The notes beneath the pieces are model-generated. The model did not search any database and was not told the DNA's origin. It saw only the letters and a program-made list of their open reading frames with translations. DNA of 64,000 bases. Origin: DATARH01 sp963778385 (GTDB taxonomy: Bacteria; Pseudomonadota; Alphaproteobacteria; ATCC43930; CGMCC-115725). Location: positions 62,001-126,000 of the forward strand of contig CAVZUA010000016.1 of NCBI GenBank assembly GCA_963778385.1. The letters run 5' to 3'. This document shows, piece by piece, positions 1-7,809 of this stretch. Each line of letters begins with the position of its first letter. The stretch's first letter is position 1. A program made the translations under genes and the position numbers.

Positions 1-9
1 ACGACGCAT

Positions 10-300
10 GTGACGATGCGCGATATCCCCTGTCTTCAGGCGCCCGGCGCCGACGGCATCGTCGCCGAGGTACGCGAACACCCGGACGATCCGTCGCTGC
101 TGGTACTGCGCAACCTGTCGAAGAACCTGTGGGAGGCGGTGCTGCCGGACGGCACCGTGCGCCGGGTCGAGCCGGCCGGCACGGTGCGACTGATCGCCGG
201 AACACGAATCGTCTTCGGCACCCAAGCCGGGGTAATCCTGGTGACCTCGACCGAGATCGGCGCCAACCCGCGCGCCCATGCCGAAGAGGAGTGGTGCTGA
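10..300 (+). CDS. Hypothetical small protein (possibly 5'-truncated)
   Basis: A 96-residue open frame begins with GTG close to the window edge, so the true start may lie outside. I do not recognise the family with confidence. The middle (residues about 30-75) alternates short beta-strand-like segments (LLVLRNLSKNLWEAVLP, then VRLIAGTRIVFG). This resembles the small beta-sandwich of FHA-type domains that accompany Ser/Thr kinases, but that is only an impression. There is no signal peptide and no cysteine-rich motif. It is convergent with the EthD-like gene downstream, 4 bases away. Confidence 0.45.
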   Translation: MTMRDIPCLQAPGADGIVAEVREHPDDPSLLVLRNLSKNLWEAVLPDGTVRRVEPAGTVRLIAGTRIVFGTQAGVILVTSTEIGANPRAHAEEEWC

Positions 301-304
301 GGCG

Positions 305-622
305 TTAGGAAGCCTCGATCTCCTGCACCACATCGAGCACGGCGCGGCGGCGGGTCACGCGGTTTTGCCAGACCCGGTCGAAATCCTCGACCAGCGGCTT
401 GACCGCGTCGGATTTGGTGGCTGCCTCCGCCGTCTCGACCGAGTCGAACTCATAGAAGGCGACGTGCACGCCGGGATCGTTCCGGCTCCAGCAGCGCCAA
501 GCGCGCCGCGCGCCGAAGACACGCAGCGCCCAGGGCAGATGATCCGTCTCGTACCAGTGATCGAATTGGGCGCGGTCCGCCTCCGGCACTTCGGCGCGAA
601 CCGCGTAATAGGCCTTCGCCAT
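305..622 (-). CDS. EthD-like dimeric alpha/beta-barrel protein
   Basis: A 105-residue protein with the size and pattern of dimeric alpha-beta barrel (ferredoxin-like) proteins of the EthD type. It opens AKAYYAVRAEVPEADRAQFDHWYETDHLP, where the F-x-x-W-Y-x-x-x-H-L-P segment is the usual signature, and later has a VAFYEF strand. Such proteins bind or process small hydrophobic compounds, but no substrate can be assigned. The ATG is immediately preceded by the purine-rich GAGGGGAG. The gene lies 10 bases downstream of the dodecin gene on the same strand, so the two are probably cotranscribed. Confidence 0.65.
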   Translation of the reverse strand: MAKAYYAVRAEVPEADRAQFDHWYETDHLPWALRVFGARRAWRCWSRNDPGVHVAFYEFDSVETAEAATKSDAVKPLVEDFDRVWQNRVTRRRAVLDVVQEIEAS

Positions 623-632
623 CTCCCCTCGC

Positions 633-842
633 TTAGTCGTCGAGCGTGAACCCGACCTTCAGCGTAACCTGGAAATGATGGACTTTGCCGTCCTGAATAT
701 GGCCGCGCGTCTCCACCACCTCGAACCAGCGCAGATCGCGCAGCGTCTTCGACGCGCGTTCGATCGCCCGGTGGATGGCATCGTCGGTGCTTTTTTCCGA
801 TGAGCCGACGATTTGGATGACGCGGTAGATGTGATCGTCCAT
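633..842 (-). CDS. Dodecin family flavin-binding protein
   Basis: Sixty-nine residues, the normal size for dodecin, a dodecameric flavin storage and buffering protein. The family pattern is clear: a first strand IYRVIQIVGSS, a single amphipathic helix DDAIHRAIERASKTL, then RWFEVVETRGHIQDG with Trp39 in the position that stacks on the isoalloxazine ring, and a final strand VTLKVGF. A GGGAGG ribosome-binding site sits 5 bases upstream of the ATG. A strong inverted repeat (867-897) lies in the leader, and the EthD-like gene follows 10 bases downstream. Confidence 0.9.
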   Translation of the reverse strand: MDDHIYRVIQIVGSSEKSTDDAIHRAIERASKTLRDLRWFEVVETRGHIQDGKVHHFQVTLKVGFTLDD

Positions 843-866
843 GAACGCCTCCCTGCAAGCTCGGTT

Positions 867-897
867 GTCGTTTGGCGCCGCGGCGGCGCCAAACGAC
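867..897. repeat. 13-bp perfect inverted repeat upstream of dodecin
   Basis: GTCGTTTGGCGCC is followed, after a 5-base loop, by its exact reverse complement. It lies between the stop of the histidine kinase and the start of dodecin, both on the minus strand. There is no U-tract on either side, so it is not a canonical intrinsic terminator. It could be a Rho-associated 3' end for the kinase mRNA, a stabilising 5' hairpin on the dodecin mRNA, or a protein binding site. The hairpin ends about 20 bases before the dodecin ribosome-binding site. Confidence 0.7.
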
Positions 898-950
898 GAT
901 ACCAGCGAACGGCGGGCGGCGGGTTAACGATCCGTTTGCCACACGCGACA

Positions 951-2195
951 TCAGGCGGCGACGGCTTCGCCATCCAGCACCGAGCGGAGCACCGCCGCGA
1001 GTTCCGCCTTGGAGAACGGCTTGGCGATAAAGCCGCAGCGCTCTTGCGTCTCGGCGGTTGCCGCGAGGCGCTCCGCATAGCCCGACATGTAGAGCACGCC
1101 GAGATCCGGCCGCATCCGCCGGGCGACAACCGCGAGCTGCTCGCCGTCGAGCCCGCCCGGGAGCACGACATCGGTCAGCAGCAGGTCGATCCGGCCGTCG
1201 CTTTCGATCAGCGTCACCGCCTGCTCGGCGGCTGGTACGGCGATCGGCCGGTAGCCGAGGTCGGCGAGCATCTTGGCGACCGCGTTGCGCACAAGCGACG
1301 CGTCCTCGACCAGCAGCACGGTTTCGCCACGTGCCCGGTTCGGCGGCGCGCTACGGCGCTCGACCGGCGCGAGGTCGGCGAAGCGGGGAAGGAACAGTTG
1401 CACCGTCGTGCCGCGCCCCCGTTCGCTGTCGATCCGCGCATGACCGCCCGACTGCTTTGCGCAACCGTAGACTTGGCTTAGTCCGAGACCGCTGTGTTCC
1501 GCGCCGTTCTTGTTCGTGAAGTACGGCTCGAATGCCCGCTCGACGACATCCGACGGCATGCCTTCCCCGGTGTCGCTGACCGCGACCAAGACGAAACGCC
1601 CTGGCGCCATCCCGGGCCGCAGCGCCGCATAGGCTGCATCGAAGGTGATGTCGGCCGTGCCGATCGTCAGGCGCCCGCCATTTGGCATCGCGTCGCGGGC
1701 ATTGAGCGCGAGGTTGAGCAGCGCCGTCTCGAACTGGTTGCGGTCGGCGAGCACCAGCCCGACATTTCGTCCCAGGCGCGTCTCGATCTCGATCCCGACG
1801 GGCATTGCCCGACGCAGCATCAACTGCGTTTCCAGCACGCTGCGATTGATGTCGATGCTGGTGGGGGAAAGCGGCTGGCGGCGCGCGAAGGTCAACAGGT
1901 GCCCGATCAGATTGTGCGCCTGCTCGATCGCCTGCCGCGCGCCCTCAAACAATGGCGTTGTCGTCGGACCATCCGATACCTCCTCGGCCAGCAATTCCAG
2001 GTTGAAGTTGATCGCCAGCAGCAGGTTATTGAAATCATGTGCGATCCCGCCGGTGATCTGGCCCAGGGCGTCCATCTTTTGGGCATGGCGCAGCCGCTCT
2101 TCGAGCCGCGGGTCCGGTCGCGGCTCGGATTTGACCGGCGGAAACGGCCGGGCCGCCAGGGCAGCGGCGATGACCTCCGCGTCGCTCACAAACAA
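951..2195 (-). CDS. Cytoplasmic hybrid histidine kinase with C-terminal receiver
   Basis: A 414-residue protein without membrane segments or a recognisable input domain. A short N-terminus of about 30 residues leads into a HisKA segment with the H-box ITGGIAHDFNNLL (His53), then a HATPase_c domain (NALNARDAM N-box, SDTGEGM G1, HSGLGLSQVYG G2), then a receiver from about residue 290 (VLLVEDASLVRN, LLLTDVVLPGG phospho-acceptor, FIAKPFS). The pattern is that of hybrid kinases whose sensor is supplied by another protein. The start is TTG at 2195 or GTG at 2189. It is divergent from the NarL-type regulator, its likely partner. Confidence 0.88.
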   Translation of the reverse strand: MFVSDAEVIAAALAARPFPPVKSEPRPDPRLEERLRHAQKMDALGQITGGIAHDFNNLLLAINFNLELLAEEVSDGPTTTPLFEGARQAIEQAHNLIGHLLTFARRQPLSPTSIDINRSVLETQLMLRRAMPVGIEIETRLGRNVGLVLADRNQFETALLNLALNARDAMPNGGRLTIGTADITFDAAYAALRPGMAPGRFVLVAVSDTGEGMPSDVVERAFEPYFTNKNGAEHSGLGLSQVYGCAKQSGGHARIDSERGRGTTVQLFLPRFADLAPVERRSAPPNRARGETVLLVEDASLVRNAVAKMLADLGYRPIAVPAAEQAVTLIESDGRIDLLLTDVVLPGGLDGEQLAVVARRMRPDLGVLYMSGYAERLAATAETQERCGFIAKPFSKAELAAVLRSVLDGEAVAA

Positions 2196-2371
2196 GATTC
2201 CAAAAACACGTAAAACGATGAATATACGTCTATAGGTATAAATTGAAGGATTCGTTTATCGGGCCGTGGCAATCCCGATGTTTGTACCTCGTTAACTTTA
2301 TTTGCCTAGGGTCTCCGGTTCCGGATGCGGCGATGGCCGCGCCGGCGCGAGACCCCTCGCCGCGGACGATC
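2196..2371. promoter_or_regulatory. AT-rich divergent promoter region of the signalling cluster
   Basis: The 176 bases between the divergent kinase and NarL-type genes contain, at about 2196-2300, the most AT-rich stretch of this part of the window, including TATAGGTATAAATTG near 2231-2246. This is the expected place for back-to-back promoters of both transcription units. No transcription start, operator palindrome or alternative-sigma motif can be assigned with confidence. The rightward frame stays open through much of this interval, but the extra N-terminus would be non-homologous sequence ahead of a complete receiver domain. Confidence 0.5.
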
Positions 2372-2998
2372 ATGAGAATTTTGCTCGCCGACGATCATCA
2401 CCTGGTGCGCGAGGCGATCGCCAGTTACCTGACGCGCGCGGCGCCGGATATTTCCTGTATCGAGGCCTCCGATTTTCAGCAGGTCCGCGAACGGCTCGAC
2501 GACGCGCGCGGCTTCGATCTCGTTATCCTCGACTACCGGATGCCGGGCATGAACGGGCTGGCGGGGCTCGACGAGGTCAAGAAGCGCCTGCCGGAGACGC
2601 CGGTCGCGGTGCTCTCGGGCGCAATGGATGCGGAGGAAGCCGAGCGCGCGCTGGAACGCGGCGCCGCCGGGGTCATCATGAAGAATTTGCGCGGCACCGC
2701 GCTGTTGACCGCGTTGCGGCTGATGGAGGCCGGCGAGACCTATGTCCCGCGCGCGGTCGTCAACGCGCTGCCCGGCCGTGCTGGTGGACGCGCGTCGTTC
2801 GATAATCTGACGCCGCGTGAGCTCGATTGCATCGGGCAACTGGTGCGCGGCTCGCCCAATCGCGAGATCGCCGAACGGCTGGCGATCTCGGAGATCACCG
2901 TCAAGCTGCACCTCAACAGCGCCTTCAAGAAGATGGGCGCGCGCAACCGTTCGGACGCGGTGCGGATCGCCATGCTGCAAGGAATGAGCGGAATATGA
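2372..2998 (+). CDS. NarL/FixJ-type response regulator
   Basis: 208 residues from the chosen ATG: a receiver domain (MRILLADDHH acid pair, VILDYRMPGM with Asp54 as phospho-acceptor, LSGA, IMKN) followed by a LuxR/GerE helix-turn-helix (LTPRELDCIGQL, REIAERLAISEITVKLHL). It should be a DNA-binding transcription regulator phosphorylated by a histidine kinase, plausibly the divergent hybrid kinase. The start was placed at 2372 because the receiver fold begins at that methionine; in-frame alternatives exist at 2333 and 2243. Its TGA overlaps the ATG of the next gene (ATGA), so the two are translationally coupled. Confidence 0.9.
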   Translation: MRILLADDHHLVREAIASYLTRAAPDISCIEASDFQQVRERLDDARGFDLVILDYRMPGMNGLAGLDEVKKRLPETPVAVLSGAMDAEEAERALERGAAGVIMKNLRGTALLTALRLMEAGETYVPRAVVNALPGRAGGRASFDNLTPRELDCIGQLVRGSPNREIAERLAISEITVKLHLNSAFKKMGARNRSDAVRIAMLQGMSGI

Positions 2999-3393
2999 GC
3001 ACGAACGCGGAGGCTCGGGTGATGAACTCGGTACTGGTGATCGACGACGATCCGGTTTTCTGCCGCGTGGTCGAGGGGATCCTCGAAAATAACGGCTACG
3101 CCGTCGAATCGGTCGGCGATGCGCAAAGCGGGATCACCCGGTTCGGCGAGATGCATCCCGATCTTGTGATCGTCGACATCCTGATGCCGGGCAAGGAGGG
3201 CATCGCGACGATCCTCGAATTGCGCGAGACCAATCCGGATGCGCGCATTCTGGCGATGACCGGCGGCGGCAATTTCGCCGCGACCGATGTGCTGCGCATC
3301 GCCGAGCTGCTGGGCGCCGACAACAGCCTCAAGAAGCCGTTCGAGCCGACGGCGCTGCTCGAGACTGTCAAGCGCTGCCTGGCCGTGGCGTAA
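2995..3393 (+). CDS. Single-domain response regulator (CheY-like)
   Basis: 132 residues forming one receiver domain with no output module: VLVIDDDPVF acid cluster, LVIVDILMPGKEG with Asp61, AMTGGG, and KKPFEP with the conserved Lys. Single receivers usually act as phosphate shuttles or by protein contact. Coupling by ATGA to the NarL-type gene suggests that both belong to one phosphorelay with the hybrid kinase. The methionine used follows the upstream stop; a second in-frame ATG (MNSVLVIDD) lies 9 codons later. Confidence 0.9.
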   Translation: MSTNAEARVMNSVLVIDDDPVFCRVVEGILENNGYAVESVGDAQSGITRFGEMHPDLVIVDILMPGKEGIATILELRETNPDARILAMTGGGNFAATDVLRIAELLGADNSLKKPFEPTALLETVKRCLAVA

Positions 3394-3417
3394 TATGTGC
3401 CTGGGTGCTTTTCGCGC

Positions 3418-3474
3418 GTCATTCCGGGTCAGATTCTGAGGGGCGCCGATAGGCGCGTCTCGAAGAATGCACGA
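3418..3474. repeat. Degenerate dispersed palindromic repeat
   Basis: The interval begins TCATTCCGGGTCAG, continues through GGGGCGCCGATAGGCGCG and ends TCTCGAAGAATGCAC. It looks like a decayed member of the palindromic intergenic repeats frequent in alphaproteobacteria. It sits in the 250-base gap between the CheY-like gene and the degenerate receiver. The remainder of that gap (3475-3643) holds nothing I can identify. Confidence 0.4.
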
Positions 3475-3643
3475 TGCCGCGGCACCGGAGCAGCCAAGAC
3501 AAATCTGCCTCAAGTCAGGTCGACACTACGTGGCTCGGCGTGACGGAAATCGTCGCCGACCCCATACCAATGGTCTAATCGACACCGTTTTGGGTGGGGA
3601 GCAGGCCGCTGCGCGGTATCGCCTCGGGCGATACGGTCGGCCA

Positions 3644-3958
3644 ATGATCAAAGTCCACATTATCGGGACGGACGCCGCGGCGCGGCTCGCCGCGCGATCG
3701 GCGTTGGAGAGGGCCGGCTTCCTCGTTAGCGAGGCGGCGGACGTGACAATAGTGCCGTGTGCTCGGCCAAAGCTGGTGATTGTCGAACCCGGCGCGGATA
3801 TCGCAATCATCCGCCGGCGCTACCGGGCCGTGCGGGTTCTGGCCTTGACGACCGCATTCACCCAGAGCCAGCTTCTCGCGGCGGTGCGGCTCACGCTGGC
3901 GCGGCCAAGGCCCCATCGCGCAACGGCTCCGTTGACGGGCGAGGGCAACACTCATTAG
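3644..3958 (+). CDS. Degenerate receiver-like protein
   Basis: About 104 residues from ATG 3644 (a longer in-frame start at 3467 would add non-homologous sequence). The strand/helix order matches a response-regulator receiver: KVHIIGTD, LAARSALERAGFLVSEA, KLVIVEPG, a helix, VLALTTAFT, and a last helix AAVRLTLA. The phospho-acceptor position is Glu48 rather than Asp, the N-terminal acid pair is reduced, and the conserved Lys is not evident. It follows two genuine receivers in the same orientation. It may be a phosphorylation-independent receiver or a decaying one; function unknown. Confidence 0.55.
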   Translation: MIKVHIIGTDAAARLAARSALERAGFLVSEAADVTIVPCARPKLVIVEPGADIAIIRRRYRAVRVLALTTAFTQSQLLAAVRLTLARPRPHRATAPLTGEGNTH

Positions 3959-3989
3959 ACCCTATTCCACGCAGGAAGCGGGGATCGAG

Positions 3990-5687
3990 ATGAGCGACGC
4001 GGAACTCACAGGCGATATGACCGACGGCTTTCACCTCGTGGTGGAGGCGCTCAAGCTGAACGGGGTCGACACGATCTTCGGCGTGGCGGGTATCCCGATC
4101 ACCGACCTGCTGCGCCTCGCGCAGAACGAAGGCATCCGCTATCTCGGCTTCCGCCACGAGCAATCGGCCGCGAACGCGGCGGCGATCGCCGGCTATCTGA
4201 CCGCGAAGCCGGGCATCTGCATGACCGTCTCGGCGCCCGGCTTTCTCAACGGCGTGGTCGGGCTCGCCAACGCCACGACAAACTGCTTCCCGATGATCCT
4301 GATCAGCGGGTCGAGCGACCGCAACATCGTCGACCTCGAACAGGGCGATTACGAAGAGATGGACCAGCTCGCGGTCGCCCGGCCGCATTGCAAGGCCGCC
4401 TACCGCGTCAATCGCCCGCAGGATATCGGCATCGGCATCGCTCGGGCGATCCGTGCCGCGGTCTCGGGCCGGCCGGGCGGCGTCTATCTCGACCTCACCG
4501 CCGAGGTGCTCGGCTCGGCGCTCGATGTCGAGACCGCGAAGAAATCGCTGGTCAAAGTGGTCGATGCGGCTCCGGCCTCGCCGCCGGCGCCGGATTCGGT
4601 CGCCCGCGCCCTCGACCTGCTGGCGACCGCACAGCGGCCGCTGGCGATCCTCGGCAAGGGCGCGGCCTATGCCCGCGCCGACCAGGAAATCCGCTCCTTT
4701 ATCGAAACCACCGGCATGCCGTTCCTGCCGATGTCGATGGCCAAGGGGCTCCTGCCCGACGACCACGAGCAATCGGCGGCCGCCGCCCGCTCCTACGCGA
4801 TCGGCAATGCGGATGTGGTGCTGCTCGCCGGCGCACGGCTCAACTGGCTCCTGTCGCATGGCCGGGCGCCGTTGTGGAACGCCAACACCAAGTTCGTGCA
4901 GATCGACATCTCGCCGACCGAGATGGACAGCAACCGCGCCATTGCCGCGCCGGTGGTCGGCGACATCAAATCGGTGTTTGCCGCGTTCAACGCCGCGCTT
5001 AAGGGCCAGGTCAAGCGCCAGGCCGCGTGGATGGACGAGATCGGCAAGCGCAAGCAGCAGAATGTCGAGCGCATGGCGGCGCGGCTCAACGCCGACCCGA
5101 ACCCGATGAATTTCTCCTCGGCGCTGCGCGCGGTGCGCAACGCGCTCGCCACCCAGCCTGACGTCTACGTCGTCAACGAGGGCGCCAACACGCTCGATTT
5201 TGGCCGCAACATCATCGACATGGACAAGCCGCGCCACCGCCTCGACAGCGGCACCTGGGGCGTCATGGGGATCGGCATGGGCTATGCGGTCGGCGCCGCG
5301 GCGGTGACCGGCAAGCCTGTCGTCGCGATCGAGGGCGACAGCGCCTTTGGCTTTAGCGGCATGGAGATCGAGACGATCTGCCGCTACGATCTGCCGGTGA
5401 CGACGATCATCTTCAACAATAACGGCGTCTATCGCGGCGACCCCGCCGACCGGCCCTATTCGCCGACCGGCCTGCTGCGCGATGCTCGCTATGAGAAGAT
5501 CATCGAGGCGTTTGGCGGCAAGGGCTACCACTGCAGCGACACGCCAAGCCTCACCCGCGCACTGACCGAGGCGCTTGCCTCGGGCAAGCCGGCGCTGATC
5601 AATGCAGTGATCGACCCGACCGCCGGCACCGAAAGCGGCCACATCCAAAGCCTCAACCCGAAGAGCGCCGCCGCACCGAAGAAGTGA
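3990..5687 (+). CDS. oxc: Oxalyl-CoA decarboxylase
   Basis: 565 residues, full length for this thiamine-diphosphate enzyme, which converts oxalyl-CoA to formyl-CoA and CO2. The N-terminal PYR domain has FRHEQSAANAAAIAGY with the catalytic Glu, the middle domain has GKGAAYARAD, and the C-terminal PP domain carries the ThDP/Mg motif GDSAFGFSG (from residue 449) to NNNGVYRGD (about 476-484). Long segments such as NCFPMILISGSSDR and LDSGTWGVMGIGMGYAVG follow the Oxalobacter enzyme closely. The partner CoA-transferase frc lies about 37 kb away in the same window. A GNAT gene follows at 12 bases. Confidence 0.95.
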   Translation: MSDAELTGDMTDGFHLVVEALKLNGVDTIFGVAGIPITDLLRLAQNEGIRYLGFRHEQSAANAAAIAGYLTAKPGICMTVSAPGFLNGVVGLANATTNCFPMILISGSSDRNIVDLEQGDYEEMDQLAVARPHCKAAYRVNRPQDIGIGIARAIRAAVSGRPGGVYLDLTAEVLGSALDVETAKKSLVKVVDAAPASPPAPDSVARALDLLATAQRPLAILGKGAAYARADQEIRSFIETTGMPFLPMSMAKGLLPDDHEQSAAAARSYAIGNADVVLLAGARLNWLLSHGRAPLWNANTKFVQIDISPTEMDSNRAIAAPVVGDIKSVFAAFNAALKGQVKRQAAWMDEIGKRKQQNVERMAARLNADPNPMNFSSALRAVRNALATQPDVYVVNEGANTLDFGRNIIDMDKPRHRLDSGTWGVMGIGMGYAVGAAAVTGKPVVAIEGDSAFGFSGMEIETICRYDLPVTTIIFNNNGVYRGDPADRPYSPTGLLRDARYEKIIEAFGGKGYHCSDTPSLTRALTEALASGKPALINAVIDPTAGTESGHIQSLNPKSAAAPKK

Positions 5688-5699
5688 TCGGCCGTTCCG

Positions 5700-6146
5700 A
5701 TGCCGATGGCCAGGGTTGCGCAAGCATCTGATCTCGACCGGCTGTTGCGCCTCTTCGACGTATCGGAGGTGAGTTCGGCCGCGCAGCCGCGCGATCGAGC
5801 CGAACGCATCTGGGCCGAGATGTTGGCGCGTGGTGGCGTGACTGTGTTTGTCGCGGACGCGGGGTCTCGGCTCGCGGCGACCTGCATGCTCATGACGGCG
5901 CCAAACCTGTTGCGTGGCGGGCGCGGTCACGCCTTTCTCGAAAACGTCGTCACGCATCCCGACTTTCGCGGTCAGGGATATGGTCGCGCAGTCGTTCAAG
6001 CCGCGCTTGCGCAGGCATGGGCGGAGGATTGTTATCATGTCCTGCTGCAAAGCGGCCGCGCCGACCCCCGCGTCCATCGCTTCTACGAGAGCTGCGGTTT
6101 CGAGCCGGGTGTGCGGATCGGTTACGTCGCGCGCAGACCCACATAA
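5700..6146 (+). CDS. GNAT family N-acetyltransferase
   Basis: 148 residues with the GNAT core: the ENVVTHPDFRGQGYGRAVV segment is the acetyl-CoA pyrophosphate-binding motif A (R-G-x-G-x-G variant), preceded by strand ATCMLMTAPNL and followed by VLLQSGRADPRVHRFYESCGF, the usual C-terminal motif with the FYESCGF signature. The substrate is unknown. It starts 12 bases after oxc and precedes the ParB-like gene by 15 bases, so it is probably in the oxc transcript. G+C looks lower than in oxc, which may point to a different history. Confidence 0.82.
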   Translation: MPMARVAQASDLDRLLRLFDVSEVSSAAQPRDRAERIWAEMLARGGVTVFVADAGSRLAATCMLMTAPNLLRGGRGHAFLENVVTHPDFRGQGYGRAVVQAALAQAWAEDCYHVLLQSGRADPRVHRFYESCGFEPGVRIGYVARRPT

Positions 6147-6161
6147 GCTGGTGAGGCGACG

Positions 6162-6776
6162 ATGATCCGCGAGCCGATCTATACCTCCACACCGGTCAAG
6201 GATTTACGGCCGACGCAGATCACGGTCGGCATGCGCGAGGTCGCGGAAAAACGCCGCCGCTGGAACAAGAAGCATGGCAAGAAGGCGGGCAAGTTCCTCG
6301 CCACGCACATGATTCCGGTAGTGCTCGGGCCTGAAGAACGGCCCTACGTCACCGACCATCATCACCTTGCCCGGGCGTTGCGCGACGAAGGCGTCAAGCA
6401 GATCGCGACGACGGTTGTTCTCGACCTCAGCCGGCTCGAACCTGAAGCATTCTGGTTTGTGCTCGACAATCGCGGCTTGACGCACCCGTTTGATGAACAC
6501 GGCAAGCGCCGACATTACCGCGACATCCCTCATTCGATCGACGGCCTCGTCGATGACCCCTACCGCTCGCTCGCCGGCGGGCTGCGCCGGGTCGGCGGGT
6601 TCGCCAAGGAGACGAACCCGTTCAGCGAGTTTCTATGGGCCGATTTCCTGCGCCGCCGCGTCGGCCGCGAGGAAATCGAGGGGGATTTCGAGCAGGCGCT
6701 CGAAAAAGCCCTGACCGTCGCCCGGAGCCGGGACGCGGATTACCTTCCCGGCTGGTGCGGCCCGGTCGACGATTAA
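6162..6776 (+). CDS. ParB-like nuclease-fold protein (ParBc_2)
   Basis: 204 residues resembling the putative ParB-like nuclease family PF08857 rather than the chromosome-segregation ParB. It starts with a core VKDLRPTQITVGMREV, a region dense in Lys/Arg, then VTDHHHLARALRDEGV with the His-rich turn, and FLWADFLRRRV near the C-terminus. Neither the central helix-turn-helix of ParB nor a CTP-binding arginine box is apparent. The biochemical role is unknown; it follows the GNAT gene by 15 bases and is convergent with the acetamidase gene. Confidence 0.7.
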   Translation: MIREPIYTSTPVKDLRPTQITVGMREVAEKRRRWNKKHGKKAGKFLATHMIPVVLGPEERPYVTDHHHLARALRDEGVKQIATTVVLDLSRLEPEAFWFVLDNRGLTHPFDEHGKRRHYRDIPHSIDGLVDDPYRSLAGGLRRVGGFAKETNPFSEFLWADFLRRRVGREEIEGDFEQALEKALTVARSRDADYLPGWCGPVDD

Positions 6777-6797
6777 GTCGGTCGACGTTAGGGCGGT

Positions 6798-7754
6798 CTA
6801 CGCCGCCTTCACCGGTGCGGCGTAGCGCTTGGGCAGCATGGCGTGGATACCTTTGTTGCCGTCGACCAGCTGGGTTACCCGCATGTCGACCGCGAGGCTA
6901 GAGAACATATAGGCGTCCGACGCTTCGAGGCCCATGCGCTCGCCGATCAGCTTGATCATCTCGCGCAGTGCGTCTTTGGCGGCGTCGTCGAGGTCCTCGT
7001 TGAACGCCATCGTGATGTGATGAGTCGGGGTCTCGGCGCGCGGCAGCGCGAATGTGAGGTCCTTGCGCACCGTCAGCCGGAACGTGCCGGAGAGCGCGGT
7101 TTCCAGCGCGGTGACGCAGACCTCGCCGTCGCCCTGCACGCCATGTCCGTCACCGCAGGAAAAATTCGCCCCTGGCACGAAGATCGGCAGATAGAGCGTG
7201 GTGCCCTGGGTCAGCTCCTTCAAATCCATGTTGCCGCCAAACTCGCGCGGGATGATCGAGGTGCACATGCCGTAGACCGGCGGCGGCGCGACGCCCATCA
7301 CGCCAAAAAACGGCGCGAGGTCGATCTCGGCGCCCCAGGGCAGCGTGCAGACGCCGCGCTGGCGGTCGATGCCGCTGTGCAGCACCTTGCGGATCGGGAA
7401 GTCCTCGGGAAGCGTCCCGGCATGCGGGCGGATGCGGGTGTATCCCCAGTTCTGCCGTGGCGAGATGCTGAGAATATCGACCTGCAGCACATCGCCCGGC
7501 TCGGCGCCGGCGACCGCGATCGGGCCGGTCAGGATATGCGCGCCTGTGCCCTTATCGAGCCCGGCATGGATCGCCAGATGGTCGTCGAGGATTTCCCAAT
7601 TGTCGCCCTTGGGCAGGATGTCGGGCCCGCCGGAGACGCAATCGACCTGCACCGTGTCGCCGGATTCGACGGTCACCACCGGCCTCAGCGCCGCGTCGAA
7701 AAACCCCCAATGACAATGTTCCGGCCGGCACGACACGACATGATGCTGCGACAT
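6798..7754 (-). CDS. Acetamidase/formamidase family amidohydrolase
   Basis: 318 residues from ATG 7754, the typical length of the FmdA/AmdA family (PF03069), which hydrolyses formamide or short amides to ammonia and the acid. Family landmarks include GDTVQVDCVSGG near the N-terminus, TGPIAVAGAEPGDVLQVDI, FFGVMGVAPP, NMDLKELTQG, and SCGDGHGVQGDGEVCVTALE with the Asp/His-rich active-site segment. Formamide is one possible substrate, which would feed formate to the dehydrogenase encoded later in the window, but this is inference. The in-frame extension to 7832 was rejected because homology begins at MSQHHVV. Confidence 0.85.
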   Translation of the reverse strand: MSQHHVVSCRPEHCHWGFFDAALRPVVTVESGDTVQVDCVSGGPDILPKGDNWEILDDHLAIHAGLDKGTGAHILTGPIAVAGAEPGDVLQVDILSISPRQNWGYTRIRPHAGTLPEDFPIRKVLHSGIDRQRGVCTLPWGAEIDLAPFFGVMGVAPPPVYGMCTSIIPREFGGNMDLKELTQGTTLYLPIFVPGANFSCGDGHGVQGDGEVCVTALETALSGTFRLTVRKDLTFALPRAETPTHHITMAFNEDLDDAAKDALREMIKLIGERMGLEASDAYMFSSLAVDMRVTQLVDGNKGIHAMLPKRYAAPVKAA

Positions 7755-7809
7755 CGATGATCTCCCTGGGTTCCCGCGCTGAACCGAGCAAATCCTATGC
7801 CTTGGATGC

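Noticed and set aside
3891..6077. Very long open frame (728 codons) on the minus strand opposite oxc
   Set aside because: It is a shadow of high-G+C codon bias in oxc and the GNAT gene; the product is Arg/His/Gly-rich with no domain pattern, while the plus strand encodes a complete oxalyl-CoA decarboxylase.
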